Assembly (NCBI GenBank): GCA_949127735.1
Contig: CASBPX010000041.1
Coordinates: 1 to 45,413 of the forward strand
DNA from: Candidatus Obscuribacterales bacterium
GTDB lineage: Bacteria > Cyanobacteriota > Vampirovibrionia > Obscuribacterales > Obscuribacteraceae
Length of the DNA stretch: 45,413 bases
Direction of reading: 5' to 3'
Shown here piece after piece: positions 8,044-16,807 of the stretch. Below the pieces are notes generated by a model, which saw only the letters and a program-made list of their open reading frames with translations, did no database searches and was not told where the DNA came from. A program made the position numbers and the translations under genes. The stretch's first letter is position 1. Each line of letters starts with the position of its first letter.

Positions 8044-8802
8044 CTAATCAACGTTTTGCTCGGCCTCAGCTGCTCGAAGGAAAGCTAATTCCTGATTATT
8101 CAGATGCCGCCACGATCCAGACTCCAGTTGACTTAATTGTAACCCACCAATGGCAACCCTGACCAAACGCGTTACTCTGTAACCAACCTGAGCTAACATC
8201 CGCCTGATTTGCCGATTCTTGCCTTCCGTTAGCTCAATTTCGAGTTGAGAATAACGAGTATTTGCAGAAATTTTACGCACGAAGGCAGGTTCAGTCACTC
8301 CTTCTGACAACCGCACACCCTGTCGCAGTGCCGTTATCGCATTTTTGGAAATATCGCCCTCGACATTGACTCTGTAAAGCTTGGGCACTTCGTGAGAGGG
8401 ATGGGTGAGGAAACGGGCCAGGTCGCCGTCATTAGTAAGTAGCAAAAGCCCTTCGGAATCTGCATCTAGCCGCCCCACAGGCTTGAGATGCATCAACTCT
8501 TCTGGTAACAGATCAATTACAGTGCGCCTGCCGCGATCATCGTCGCAAGTAACCACCACACCTTTGGGCTTATTCATGACAACGTAATCTAATCGCTTGC
8601 CATGAAGGGGAACGCCGTCCACAGCCAGCTTGTCGCGACCCAAATCTACCAGCCGATTGAAATCGGTCACCACTTCGCCATTAAGGCGCACCTGTCCTTC
8701 GGCAATTAGCACATCAGCCTTACGACGAGAACAAAGGCCAGTGGCCGCTAAAGCACGATTAAGCCTCAGCAGCCGCTTGGGACTGGAATTTTTCTTATTC
8801 AA
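8044..8802 (-). CDS. rluB: rRNA pseudouridine synthase, RsuA/RluB family
   Basis: The enzyme isomerises a uridine in rRNA to pseudouridine. An S4 RNA-binding domain is at about 10-57 (RLNRALAATGLCSRRKADVLIAEG, VRLNG). The catalytic motif GRLDADSEGLLLLTNDG holds the essential Asp. LYRV and the signature EGKNRQIRRML complete the family pattern. RluB (23S U2605) is more likely than RsuA because of overall length and motif form, but the target base cannot be read from the sequence. The apparent start is TTG at 8802; no ATG is available in a sensible place. It lies 18 bp after the YtxH gene on the same strand. Confidence 0.9.
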   Translation of the reverse strand: MNKKNSSPKRLLRLNRALAATGLCSRRKADVLIAEGQVRLNGEVVTDFNRLVDLGRDKLAVDGVPLHGKRLDYVVMNKPKGVVVTCDDDRGRRTVIDLLPEELMHLKPVGRLDADSEGLLLLTNDGDLARFLTHPSHEVPKLYRVNVEGDISKNAITALRQGVRLSEGVTEPAFVRKISANTRYSQLEIELTEGKNRQIRRMLAQVGYRVTRLVRVAIGGLQLSQLESGSWRHLNNQELAFLRAAEAEQNVD

Positions 8803-8820
8803 TCAATCTATCTCTAAAGG

Positions 8821-9153
8821 TTAGCCCGAAGTGGCACTTTCCACATCATCAACCATTACTTTGGTGCTTTGCCCAGCCAACTCTTGGAGCTTCTGAGCAA
8901 TTTGCTCTTTGGTGCCCACCACTGAGTCTGAAGCTTTCTTGAACACTTCTGTGCCTTTGGTTTGAGCTTCATTGATTACAGTGCCTGTTTTCTCACGGAT
9001 ATCAACGAGGGAGTCAGATGCTTGTTTATATAAGTCTTCGGAATTGTCGGCAATTTGTTGTCTCAACTCTGCGCCAGACTTAGGAGCCGATAGAATGCCA
9101 ACAATGTAGCCCATCACTCCACCAACTACCAACCCTTCTAGAAATCTGCTCAT
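8821..9153 (-). CDS. YtxH-domain small membrane protein
   Basis: This 110-residue protein has an N-terminal Gly-rich hydrophobic helix (FLEGLVVGGVMGYIVGILSAPKSGAELRQQIADNSEDL), the hallmark of the YtxH family. The APKSG motif marks the end of the membrane segment. The remaining 75 residues are amphipathic helix, rich in Lys, Glu and Thr. YtxH proteins are linked to general stress responses in Firmicutes, but their function is poorly known. A GAGGTG sequence nine bases upstream supports the ATG. The gene forms a tight cluster with a DUF948-like gene and a second YtxH gene, a combination also seen in other bacteria. Confidence 0.8.
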   Translation of the reverse strand: MSRFLEGLVVGGVMGYIVGILSAPKSGAELRQQIADNSEDLYKQASDSLVDIREKTGTVINEAQTKGTEVFKKASDSVVGTKEQIAQKLQELAGQSTKVMVDDVESATSG

Positions 9154-9180
9154 TTATTTCACCTCAATCCTTTCTGAATC

Positions 9181-9615
9181 TTATTTGCCCACTTCGGATA
9201 GTCTCATCGCTTCATTTTCTTTTTTTGATTCCTGGCGGGCTTTGTCGGGTCGCTCGATATAAGAACGTATGCCCGCGAACAATCCAGCGCCGAAGACAGA
9301 TGATTGCTTCTTGGCTTCACCGGTAATTTTAGTCAAACCACCTTTGACATCGCCGACTTTCGAACCTACTTCAGTAATGCGTTTTTCAGCGCTCGTCTTT
9401 AGCTCAAGCACAGTGCCGAGCAAAGTGTCGACTTGTTTCAGCGTCGGGCCCAGTTCTCGATCGATGGTGCCAAAAAGGCGTTCTAAAGCTGACAAGGTGC
9501 GCTCAGACTGTTTCACCATCGACATCAGAGGCAGACTGACTGCCATTAGTGACACAGCCAGAAAAATAAGGGCCACGGCCACCAAGATGTCCATCCAAGA
9601 CGTAACGTGCTCCAC
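9181..9615 (-). CDS. DUF948-like membrane-anchored protein
   Basis: One transmembrane helix occupies about residues 10-30 (ILVAVALIFLAVSLMAVSLPLMSMV). It is followed by a long amphipathic helical region (SERTLSALERLF, LGPTLKQVDTLLGTVLELKTSAEKRITEVG), resembling DUF948 proteins, which are often encoded next to YtxH genes. The start appears to be GTG at 9615, with AAGGGG seven bases upstream. Met8 is an alternative. The function is unknown; position suggests joint action with the two flanking YtxH proteins at the membrane. Confidence 0.7.
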   Translation of the reverse strand: MEHVTSWMDILVAVALIFLAVSLMAVSLPLMSMVKQSERTLSALERLFGTIDRELGPTLKQVDTLLGTVLELKTSAEKRITEVGSKVGDVKGGLTKITGEAKKQSSVFGAGLFAGIRSYIERPDKARQESKKENEAMRLSEVGK

Positions 9616-9713
9616 AAAAAACCCCTTTTATCTGGTTGAAAACTGTTGGAAATGCTGATGAATTGACGAAGGACGTTGAACGTTGAAGTTCTGGACATTG
9701 AAACGAAAGCCCA

Positions 9714-10058
9714 TTAACCGCCGATTTCGATTTCTTCACGCTTTTTAGCCGCAGCTAATTTGCCCGCAGCTAGAGCTTTCTTAAAGCGCAAGCCTTGTTC
9801 TTCTACGCTCAATTGGCAATAGTTGAGAAGGGAAGCGTAAAGGTCAAGAGAGTCATCCACTACTTCGCCAAGGCGCTCAGGCACATCTTTAGCGCTTCTC
9901 TGAAGAACGTTGATTGTCTCACTACCAGATTTTGGTGCTGTCAGCAGAGCTAAAGTAACGCCGCCGAGCATGCCCAAAACCAGTCCGGTAAGGAGGGATC
10001 CCAAGCCGCCACCGGCTTTTTGCCTGGATTGATCTTGCGATTGATTGGCTCTACCCAT
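9714..10058 (-). CDS. YtxH-domain small membrane protein (second copy)
   Basis: This protein shares the hydrophobic Gly-rich helix and APKSG motif (LLTGLVLGMLGGVTLALLTAPKSG) with the gene at 8821. The C-terminal half is helical and ends in a Lys/Ala/Glu-rich stretch. I place the start at the ATG at 10058 because the upstream in-frame GTG at 10109 has no ribosome site and lies close to a TATATATAA sequence that could be a promoter -10. GGAGG stands 15 bases before the ATG, which is rather far, so the start is uncertain. It is the first gene of the YtxH-DUF948-YtxH cluster. Confidence 0.75.
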   Translation of the reverse strand: MGRANQSQDQSRQKAGGGLGSLLTGLVLGMLGGVTLALLTAPKSGSETINVLQRSAKDVPERLGEVVDDSLDLYASLLNYCQLSVEEQGLRFKKALAAGKLAAAKKREEIEIGG

Positions 10059-10237
10059 AAAGTTTTCTACTGGCCTCCGACCCCGATATTCAGACACGGA
10101 GTATATCACTCAGTGCTTATATATAGCCCCGAATGATCTGTGTGTGAATCCTTGTTTAACGCCATTCTTTTAAAACTGGTTCAATTTTGCTTGAAAGATG
10201 GTCGCTGGATTGTTGGATAGCTACCCCAAATTAAACC

Positions 10238-10257
10238 CTACATCGATATCGATCCAG
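10238..10257. repeat. Dispersed palindrome, copy 3 (degenerate)
   Basis: The inner ATCGATATCGAT at 10242-10253 is a perfect palindrome. The right arm keeps CCAG but the left arm reads CTAC instead of CTGG. It is only 20 bp downstream of the coaBC stop codon. On the coaBC strand it is followed by GGGTTTAATTT. Confidence 0.55.
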
Positions 10258-10277
10258 ATTTTCACGAGAGACCGCAA

Positions 10278-11555
10278 TCAGTGCACCGGCGTCTTCTCTA
10301 TCGCCTGAAAACGCTCAGCAAGCAAGTCACAAAGGTGCTCTGCAATTGCCCTTTTTGGCATACGCGGCAAACTCTCTTTAGTGCCATCGGAATTGAGAAT
10401 AATTACGGCATTATCGTCTGAGCCAAAACCGATATCAGGCACTGAAATATCGTTACCGACAATGACATCGAGATTCTTACGCTTGAGCTTTTGAGTCGCG
10501 TTAGAAAGTAAAGCCTCAGACTCAGCAGCAAAGCCGATAATCACCTGGTCTTTGCGTTTAACACGTCCCAGCAAATCGATAATGTCTGGGTTTTTAGTTA
10601 GCTCTAAAACCAGGTCTTCAGAATCGGTCTTTTTGATTTTGTGAGTGGAGGTGGTTAGTGGCCTGAAATCGGCCACGGCAGCGGTCATCACCAGAGCGTC
10701 GCAACCGTCAAATTCTGACTCTACAGAATCTTGCATTTCTTGAGCAGTCTCAACGACAATCACCGGATAGGCTCGTTCTACGTCGACAGTAGAAACCAGC
10801 GTTACATCGGCCCCACGTCCATGAGCGGCATCAGCCATGGCAATGCCCATTTTGCCGGATGAGCGGTTGCCGATAAAGCGCACCGGATCAATCGGTTCTC
10901 GAGTGCCACCGGCGGTGATCAATAGTCGCTTTGTCGAAAGAGTTAAGTGGGCCAGCAATCTGGCGGCTACAGCAGCAATTATGGTTTCAACAGCAGCCAT
11001 TTTGCCAGTGCCCCAATCACCGCAAGCGACCTCGCCGTACTCTGGCGGAATGACATCGTAGCGGTAACGATTTTCTAAAATTGCCAGATTATGCTGAGTG
11101 GCAGGATGCTGAAGCATTATAGGATTCATCGCGGGAGCGATCATGACTTTGGCCGGCGATGCCAACACCATTGAAGTTAACAAGTCATCGCAAATGCCAT
11201 TGGCAAGCTTAGCAATTATGTCAGCAGTGGCAGGAGCGATTAATATCAAATCTGCTTTCTTGGCCAGATCAATATGCTCAGGACGCCAATCTGCAGATGG
11301 TCCGTATTGCTCACAATGAGCCTGGTTGCGGGTTATAGTGGTGAGCGAAAGTGGGGTAATAAACTCTTTGGCATTAGGGGTGAGCACTGCATGAACATCA
11401 GCTCCAGCGTGTCTCAGTTGAGATGCAATATCACAAGCTCTATAGGCGGCAATGCCTCCGCTTATGCCTAACAACACCGTTTTGTTCTCAAGTGGATTGA
11501 AGGAGTCGAAGCCGAATTTGGAATCTCTCTTTTTAGAAGACTTCTTCATGGTCAT
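10278..11555 (-). CDS. coaBC: Bifunctional CoaBC (phosphopantothenoylcysteine synthetase/decarboxylase)
   Basis: The enzyme carries out two steps of coenzyme A synthesis: joining 4'-phosphopantothenate with cysteine, then decarboxylating the product. The N-terminal CoaC flavoprotein domain (about 25-200) shows [11 protein letters not shown], the catalytic His in [11 protein letters not shown], and APAMNPIM. The CoaB domain begins near 210 with [27 protein letters not shown] and includes AAVADFRP and KIKK. The length of 425 fits, with about 20 extra basic residues at the N-terminus. Two ATGs are possible, at 11555 and 11549; the AAGGTG spacing favours the second. Confidence 0.95.
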   Translation of the reverse strand: MTMKKSSKKRDSKFGFDSFNPLENKTVLLGISGGIAAYRACDIASQLRHAGADVHAVLTPNAKEFITPLSLTTITRNQAHCEQYGPSADWRPEHIDLAKKADLILIAPATADIIAKLANGICDDLLTSMVLASPAKVMIAPAMNPIMLQHPATQHNLAILENRYRYDVIPPEYGEVACGDWGTGKMAAVETIIAAVAARLLAHLTLSTKRLLITAGGTREPIDPVRFIGNRSSGKMGIAMADAAHGRGADVTLVSTVDVERAYPVIVVETAQEMQDSVESEFDGCDALVMTAAVADFRPLTTSTHKIKKTDSEDLVLELTKNPDIIDLLGRVKRKDQVIIGFAAESEALLSNATQKLKRKNLDVIVGNDISVPDIGFGSDDNAVIILNSDGTKESLPRMPKRAIAEHLCDLLAERFQAIEKTPVH

Positions 11556-11722
11556 TGCACCTTACCTCTGTTACTGGCCACAAACAAATTCTCTGACGAG
11601 CTAACGCTCAAAACGAATTGGCTCACGAACCAACATTCTGTCACTCTGTACTATTATGGTCTACTGATATTGTAAATGAAATAACCATCCAAATCATTCA
11701 AAATAAGGATACGTTCAACTCG

Positions 11723-13279
11723 ATGAATAAGTTCTACGTCACAACAGCCATCGATTACGTTAATGCCGCTCCACATATCGGCCATGCTTACGAGAAAATT
11801 GCAGCCGACGTTATTGCGCGCTATTACCGCATGAGAGCTTATGACGTGCGTTTTCTTACCGGAGTTGATGAACACGGCATTAAAATTCAAAGAGCGGCAG
11901 AGCAAGCAGGTAAAACACCGCAAGCTTTTTGTGACGAAGTTTCAGAAATGTTCAAAGAAAGTTGGAATAATCTCAATCTCTCCTACGATAGATTTATTCG
12001 CACCACTGAAGCCGATCATGAAAAAGTGGTGCAAAGTTTGTTTCGCAAATTGCGCGATCAAGGAGACATATACAAATCAACTTACTCAGCGCTTTACTGT
12101 GAAGGCTGCGAAGACTTTGTTAGAGAGCGTGATCTGGATGCAAACGGCAATTGCGTCAATCATCTTAAGGCACCAAAGCAAGTGGCAGAAGAAAATTATT
12201 TTTTCAAGCTGACAAAGTACAAACCACAAATACAAGCCTGGCTCGAAGCCAATCCAACTGCTGTTCAGCCTGACGGCCGGCGGAAAGAAGTTCTCAATCA
12301 ATTGAACGATCCTGAGCTCGGTGACTTCAGCGTTTCCCGTTCGAAAAAATCACTAACCTGGGGCATCCCAGTGCCTGAAGATGATGACCAAGTAGTTTAC
12401 GTCTGGATGGACGCGCTGAGTAATTACATCACTGGCTGCGGATATCTTACTGAAGACGACCAGTTTCAAAAATACTGGCCAGCCGATTTGCATTTAATTG
12501 GGAAAGACATTACTAAATTTCACAGCATCTACTGGACGGCATTCTTGCTAGCCGCCGGTATTCCGCTGCCCAAGCAGATCTTCGCTCACGGATTTATTAC
12601 GGTAGAAGGGCAGAAAATAAGTAAGTCACTAGGCAATGTGATTGATCCAAACAAACTGGTGGAAGAGTACGGCGCAGATGCGGTGCGCTTCTATTTGTTC
12701 AGTCGCACACCAATGGATCAAGATGGTGATTTTTCGAAGGCCGAGTTTGTCAGCACCTGCAACGCTGCACTGGCTAACGGCATGGGCAATCTGCTCAGTC
12801 GCACACTGAAGCTGATTGAGACCAATTGCGACAGTCAACTTCCTGCAGCCAAACCAGAAAATTTATTGCGCGAAAACGCCAATGAATTGCACGTTGTCTA
12901 CAATGCCCACATGGTTAAGCTTGAGTATGCCAAAGCGATTGACGCTATTCTTGCACTTGTAGATTTGACTAACAAATATTTTGCTGATGAAAAACCATGG
13001 TCGCTTTTCAAAGAAGGCAAAATCAAGGAAGGTCAAGAAGTGCTTTACACTTCAGTTGAAATGCTCCGACGCATGGCTTTTCAAATATATCCTTTTGCGC
13101 CCAAACTGGCATCAGACTTATGGTGGCAGTTAGGCCACGACGACGACCTCGAAGTCTTTGGCGACAGCGATCGGCCTGATGGATTTTTTGACATGATTCC
13201 CGCAGGGCAAAAGGTGCGCAATGCCGGCCCTATATTTAAACGCATCGAAGACACGCTCAAGCCTAGTGCGGCCAAGTAA
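11723..13279 (+). CDS. metG: Methionyl-tRNA synthetase
   Basis: A class I synthetase that charges tRNA-Met. With the start at 11723 the protein has 518 residues and begins MNKFYVTTAIDYVNAAPHIGH. The HIGH motif is at 18-21 and KISKS, in place of KMSKS, at 298-302. A single zinc knuckle (Cys126, Cys129, Cys144, His147) indicates the Thermus-like short form. The C-terminal tRNA-binding EMAP domain is missing, as in many short bacterial MetRS. The reading frame stays open upstream to 11618, but those 35 residues match nothing in the family; AAGGAT lies about 12 bases before the chosen ATG. It is convergent with the NlpC/P60-like gene. Confidence 0.95.
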   Translation: MNKFYVTTAIDYVNAAPHIGHAYEKIAADVIARYYRMRAYDVRFLTGVDEHGIKIQRAAEQAGKTPQAFCDEVSEMFKESWNNLNLSYDRFIRTTEADHEKVVQSLFRKLRDQGDIYKSTYSALYCEGCEDFVRERDLDANGNCVNHLKAPKQVAEENYFFKLTKYKPQIQAWLEANPTAVQPDGRRKEVLNQLNDPELGDFSVSRSKKSLTWGIPVPEDDDQVVYVWMDALSNYITGCGYLTEDDQFQKYWPADLHLIGKDITKFHSIYWTAFLLAAGIPLPKQIFAHGFITVEGQKISKSLGNVIDPNKLVEEYGADAVRFYLFSRTPMDQDGDFSKAEFVSTCNAALANGMGNLLSRTLKLIETNCDSQLPAAKPENLLRENANELHVVYNAHMVKLEYAKAIDAILALVDLTNKYFADEKPWSLFKEGKIKEGQEVLYTSVEMLRRMAFQIYPFAPKLASDLWWQLGHDDDLEVFGDSDRPDGFFDMIPAGQKVRNAGPIFKRIEDTLKPSAAK

Positions 13280-13332
13280 GATTTTCGCTCGAAACTGAAA
13301 AAGCAAAATAACTTTTCAGGCCCAGGCATAAA

Positions 13333-13416
13333 CTGATACTTGATACTTACTGATACTTGATACTTACTGATACTTGATACTTACTGATACTTGATACTTA
13401 CTGATACTTGATACTA
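13333..13416. repeat. 17-bp tandem repeat, about five copies
   Basis: The unit CTGATACTTGATACTTA is repeated exactly at 13333, 13350, 13367 and 13384, with a fifth copy from 13401 that is cut after 15 bases. Each unit contains two GATACTT words. It occupies nearly all the gap between the convergent stop codons of metG and the NlpC/P60-like gene. There are no unique spacers, so it is not a CRISPR array. The exact copies suggest recent slippage expansion. Confidence 0.95.
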
Positions 13417-13425
13417 CTAGCGGTG

Positions 13426-14787
13426 TCAGCGCTTGGCGCGCGACTGAGTTGGAGCCGGTTGGAAATCCTCTTCCGGACGTATGTTCAGCTGGTCCTGATC
13501 TAATTCAACCTGAGAACGCCGCTCGGTCTGTGGCCTATATGACTCTGTTTCTGGCGAATATGTTGCAGAATTTTCAATTTCTCTGCGCTGCATATCAGCC
13601 TCTGCTTCATAAACGTCGTTTCCTGCGACACTCTGTTCAGCAGCTACCGTTACTCCGGGCACTTTTGGCGGATGGCGCAAAATCACAAAGCGCTTGTATT
13701 CAGTCGAATTGAATTTATCAATCGATTGAATTTGCATAGTGCCGGCATCGCTATCATTATTGAAAATCTTGCCATTGCCCATATACAAGGCCGCATGCGA
13801 ATAGTCGCCGTCGGCGCGATAGCCAAGAATTACATCACCAGGCTTGATGTCACTTACAGCCACTTCGGCAAAGCCTTTGTTACGCAGATTTGTTTCAAAG
13901 GTGCGAGTGTTGACGTCGTTAGTGTCATATCCAAATGCTTGATCGACGAGCAGGCTCACTGCTTTGACGCAACCTAGCCTGTCTGTCGGCACGCGTTTGT
14001 CATAATCGGTTGTGCGTTTGCCCACCAGCCCTTCGGCGGTATTGCAGAGTTTAGTGTAAACGGCCCAGTCATACTCACTCATAGCATTCGTCGGCAATGT
14101 ACGAGTTGGACGGTCGTCTGTTTGCACTTCACGTGTGCGCTCAGTCTGCACAGTCTCTTCTAAATACTCGCGGTCATAGTTTTCCTGCACATACTCACGC
14201 TCAGGAGCGCGCCGGCGAGGTTCGACATAGCGTTCGCGCTCATAACTTCTGTAATCTTCTTGTATATAAGGTCTAGCATACCGCTCAGACTGATACTGGC
14301 GACCACCATCGAAACGCAGATCAAAGTTCATCTGGTTTCGTTGGCCGTGCTCATGATGCCTCTGGAAGCGCGGATCGCAAATATCCCGGCGGAAAGAATC
14401 GCCGAATCTGGTTTGCGGACGGTATCCATGGGCGACGTTATAAGATGATTCGCCAAAGTCTTCATAGCCACGGCGATAGTTATAGTCAGGAGTCAGATAG
14501 GTTTGGCGGCCCCATTGTTGGCCCTGGTGATGACCATACCTGCTGTGAATGCCAAAAGCGCCATTGCCGCCATTAGCGCCATTGCCAAGAAGAAAATCTA
14601 CCTGGCCCAGCGAGACCGACATTGCCAGATTACCTCGATCATAACCGCGGTCATAACCACGGTCGTAACCGCGACTTGATTGGCGATTAGGCATCGCATA
14701 GTCGTCGAATATTCCGTCTTGATAGACCGCATCCTGGCGATAAGCACCTCTGGAATAGTCTTCTTCATATCGATTCCACTGCGACAT
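13426..14787 (-). CDS. NlpC/P60-like hydrolase with low-complexity N-terminal region
   Basis: With the start at the ATG at 14787, the protein has 453 residues. The C-terminal half (about 235-375) resembles papain-like NlpC/P60 or CHAP peptidases, many of which cut peptidoglycan. A likely nucleophile Cys273 begins a helix (RLGCVKAVSLLV), and His331 lies in YSHAALYMGNGKIFNND after DIKPGDVILGY. The N-terminal 230 residues are rich in Arg, Tyr, Asp and Gly and include three tandem RGYD units encoded by a 12-bp DNA repeat near 14636-14672. I see no signal peptide, so a wall role would need another export route or a different substrate. The frame is open up to 14850, giving 474 residues, but the extra part has no support. 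Confidence 0.6.
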   Translation of the reverse strand: MSQWNRYEEDYSRGAYRQDAVYQDGIFDDYAMPNRQSSRGYDRGYDRGYDRGNLAMSVSLGQVDFLLGNGANGGNGAFGIHSRYGHHQGQQWGRQTYLTPDYNYRRGYEDFGESSYNVAHGYRPQTRFGDSFRRDICDPRFQRHHEHGQRNQMNFDLRFDGGRQYQSERYARPYIQEDYRSYERERYVEPRRRAPEREYVQENYDREYLEETVQTERTREVQTDDRPTRTLPTNAMSEYDWAVYTKLCNTAEGLVGKRTTDYDKRVPTDRLGCVKAVSLLVDQAFGYDTNDVNTRTFETNLRNKGFAEVAVSDIKPGDVILGYRADGDYSHAALYMGNGKIFNNDSDAGTMQIQSIDKFNSTEYKRFVILRHPPKVPGVTVAAEQSVAGNDVYEAEADMQRREIENSATYSPETESYRPQTERRSQVELDQDQLNIRPEEDFQPAPTQSRAKR

Positions 14788-14927
14788 TCTTGTATCTTTC
14801 TCTTTTCGGCTTTGGCTGATTCTATGCGCAAGTAACACTTGACCACACAACCACTATAGGTCAGAGCGGTTAAGCCTTACAATATGGCTCCCCCGGTTTC
14901 TCCCATAAATCCTCTGGAGAATTTATC

Positions 14928-15818
14928 TTGGTAGCGACGACAAAAGACCTGATTTTGACTTTTCCCGCCCAACACACCCTGGGCAACCTTTACTTATCCA
15001 AGCAAGTTTTCCCTCACAATCGCACCTGGGTGGGTCAGGCAGTTGGTGAAGTAAAACTAAACCTACCTCCTGAATCAATGATCGGACTGGCTCTGGCACA
15101 CGATGTTGACGCAAAGATGGCCGAAGGCAGCTCATCTGCCCTGGGCCAAATTCATTCCATGGATCTTTCCACTTCCAAATATTCTGCGTCATTTCTGGCA
15201 GCAATCATGAAGTTATCGGCCCTGCATGAGTTGCGCCTTGATTTTCTGAGCTTGAGCACTCAAGATTTCATCAACTTAAACGAAAGTTCATCCCTGGAGA
15301 CCCTGTGGCTTACAGGCAGCTCGGTGGATGACCAGATGCTTCCAGTTTTGCAGGGAGTGTCCTCACTCACTAGCCTGATTCTCAAAAGCACCAAAATCAC
15401 CAACAGCAGCATGAAAGCGCTTGCAGCTTTGCCGAAGCTAAAAAACTTGCATTTGCCCGCCACGATTACCGATGCCGGAGTCGAGGCTCTTGCCCAATCT
15501 GCAAGCATTGAAGACCTGGATCTCTCGTATACAGCACTGTCGGCCGCTGCCATGAAATCACTGATCGGCCTAAAGACTCTAAGTACACTGTATGTCAATG
15601 ACACAACGCTGGCGGACGACAGCGTAATTCAGGTAAAAGACATGCCTGCCTTGAAAGTGCTGTTCCTTAACGGCACCCAAATCACCGACAAATGCCTGGA
15701 TTCATTGTCCGAAGCAACACAGCTGGAACATCTGGAGTTGCGAGACACCAAAGTAACGGAAATTGGTATTGCACGCCTGCGGGGCAAAATGAAAGAATGT
15801 GCGATTTTCGGCCCTTAA
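14928..15818 (+). CDS. Leucine-rich-repeat protein
   Basis: Residues from about 75 to 290 contain some nine leucine-rich repeats of about 23-24 residues, of the pattern L..L.L..T.ITD..L..L. Clear units are ETLWLTGSSVDDQML, TSLILKSTKITNSSM, KVLFLNGTQITDKCL and EHLELRDTKVTEIGI. Such repeats form a curved protein-binding surface. The first 75 residues are not repeats and match nothing I know. There is no signal peptide or membrane segment. The start is TTG at 14928 with GGAG ten bases upstream; no ATG lies nearby. It is divergent from the NlpC/P60-like gene, and palindrome copy 4 follows its stop. Its partner is unknown. Confidence 0.8.
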   Translation: MVATTKDLILTFPAQHTLGNLYLSKQVFPHNRTWVGQAVGEVKLNLPPESMIGLALAHDVDAKMAEGSSSALGQIHSMDLSTSKYSASFLAAIMKLSALHELRLDFLSLSTQDFINLNESSSLETLWLTGSSVDDQMLPVLQGVSSLTSLILKSTKITNSSMKALAALPKLKNLHLPATITDAGVEALAQSASIEDLDLSYTALSAAAMKSLIGLKTLSTLYVNDTTLADDSVIQVKDMPALKVLFLNGTQITDKCLDSLSEATQLEHLELRDTKVTEIGIARLRGKMKECAIFGP

Positions 15819-15860
15819 TTTGGGGTAGGAAATCGGATCAATTTATGGGGTATTGGCACA

Positions 15861-15888
15861 AAAACTGGATTGATATCGATCCAGTTTT
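15861..15888. repeat. Dispersed palindrome, copy 4, terminator-like
   Basis: AAAACTGGAT on the left mirrors ATCCAGTTTT on the right around GATATC, with one mismatched pair. It lies 42 bp after the LRR stop and 60 bp before the stop of the convergent coiled-coil gene. The right arm runs into TTTTTATTTT, so on the plus strand it looks like an intrinsic terminator, although the stem is AT-rich. Confidence 0.75.
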
Positions 15889-15948
15889 TATTTTAAAAGG
15901 GCTGTCAACCCAAAGCACCCGAACGCAAGAACTAGCCACCGGCCGATC

Positions 15949-16665
15949 TTAAGGCTTTACCGGCTTAACTGCATCATCTTCAGTGAGGTGCGGACGACGT
16001 AAAAGCCAGCGCTGAATTTTAGTCCAAACAGTACCTTTTCTTTTTTCGACTTCACTGCGAACTCTAAATAAGCGAAACCGGTCTAATTCGAATTTTACTT
16101 TTGTCAGTTCAGCTCTGTAATCTTCTGTTTTAACGGCAACCATCATTGCCCTATCAGCTTGAGCTTGCAGGTCAGGAAGAATGCTTAACTGAGTTTCCAA
16201 ACCAGCGATGCGAGCACGGTCTTCCACACGGTCAGTAAGCAGTTTAATAATAGTATCTTGCGCTTCAATCACGAGATTACGCAGTGAATCGACTTCGACG
16301 GTGCGATCGTTGACATGAACTTCAGTTCGCTGCGGGGTCTGTGAATACGGTACAAGCTCGCTTTGCGTATCGGTTCTAAGAATACTGACAAAGCCTTCGA
16401 GCAACTGCACCAGATCTTTTTTAGAAACTCGATCATCTCCAGTAACAAGATTTTTTACAGCTGTTATTTCGTTCTTACTGAGGCTCTCCTCTTCTGGTTC
16501 GGCATTGAAAGAGTCGAGATCAACATCTTCGGTGGAGACACGTTCAGCTGTAGATGTTTCAACTTCCATAGATTCACGCGCAGTGCCTGCAGCACTTTGT
16601 GACTCGACAACCGAAGAATCGACAGCATTGGCGATGCTTTCTGAAAGCAGTGGCTGACTGGTCAT
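15949..16665 (-). CDS. Hypothetical coiled-coil protein
   Basis: I do not recognise this 238-residue protein. The first 60 residues are acidic and Ser/Thr-rich. The middle has DDRVSKKDLVQLLEGFVSIL. From about 120 to 205 it is strongly helical with heptad-like leucines (DSLRNLVIEAQDTIIKLL, RIAGLETQLSILPDLQAQ), suggesting a coiled coil. The C-terminus is basic (RKGTVWTKIQRWLLRRP). There is no signal peptide or membrane span. It lies 142 bp downstream of mrdA on the same strand, so it could be the last gene of the elongasome block, but the gap leaves room for its own promoter. Confidence 0.65.
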   Translation of the reverse strand: MTSQPLLSESIANAVDSSVVESQSAAGTARESMEVETSTAERVSTEDVDLDSFNAEPEEESLSKNEITAVKNLVTGDDRVSKKDLVQLLEGFVSILRTDTQSELVPYSQTPQRTEVHVNDRTVEVDSLRNLVIEAQDTIIKLLTDRVEDRARIAGLETQLSILPDLQAQADRAMMVAVKTEDYRAELTKVKFELDRFRLFRVRSEVEKRKGTVWTKIQRWLLRRPHLTEDDAVKPVKP

Positions 16666-16807
16666 ATCAAAATCCCTCGCTTGGCGAACAAATAAAATTG
16701 CTATATGCGTGGCCTATTATGGCCAGAATTGGCGCCGTTGTCCACTTTTCTTTAGATAACAAACGACTCTATATGCGGTGCATATTGAAGCTGCCCGTAA
16801 AACTCTA

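Noticed and set aside
11618-11722. Extended N-terminus of MetRS
   Set aside because: The conserved family start is at Met 11723; the upstream 35 residues match nothing.
13333-13416. Possible CRISPR array
   Set aside because: The copies are directly adjacent without unique spacers and no cas genes are near; it is a simple tandem repeat.
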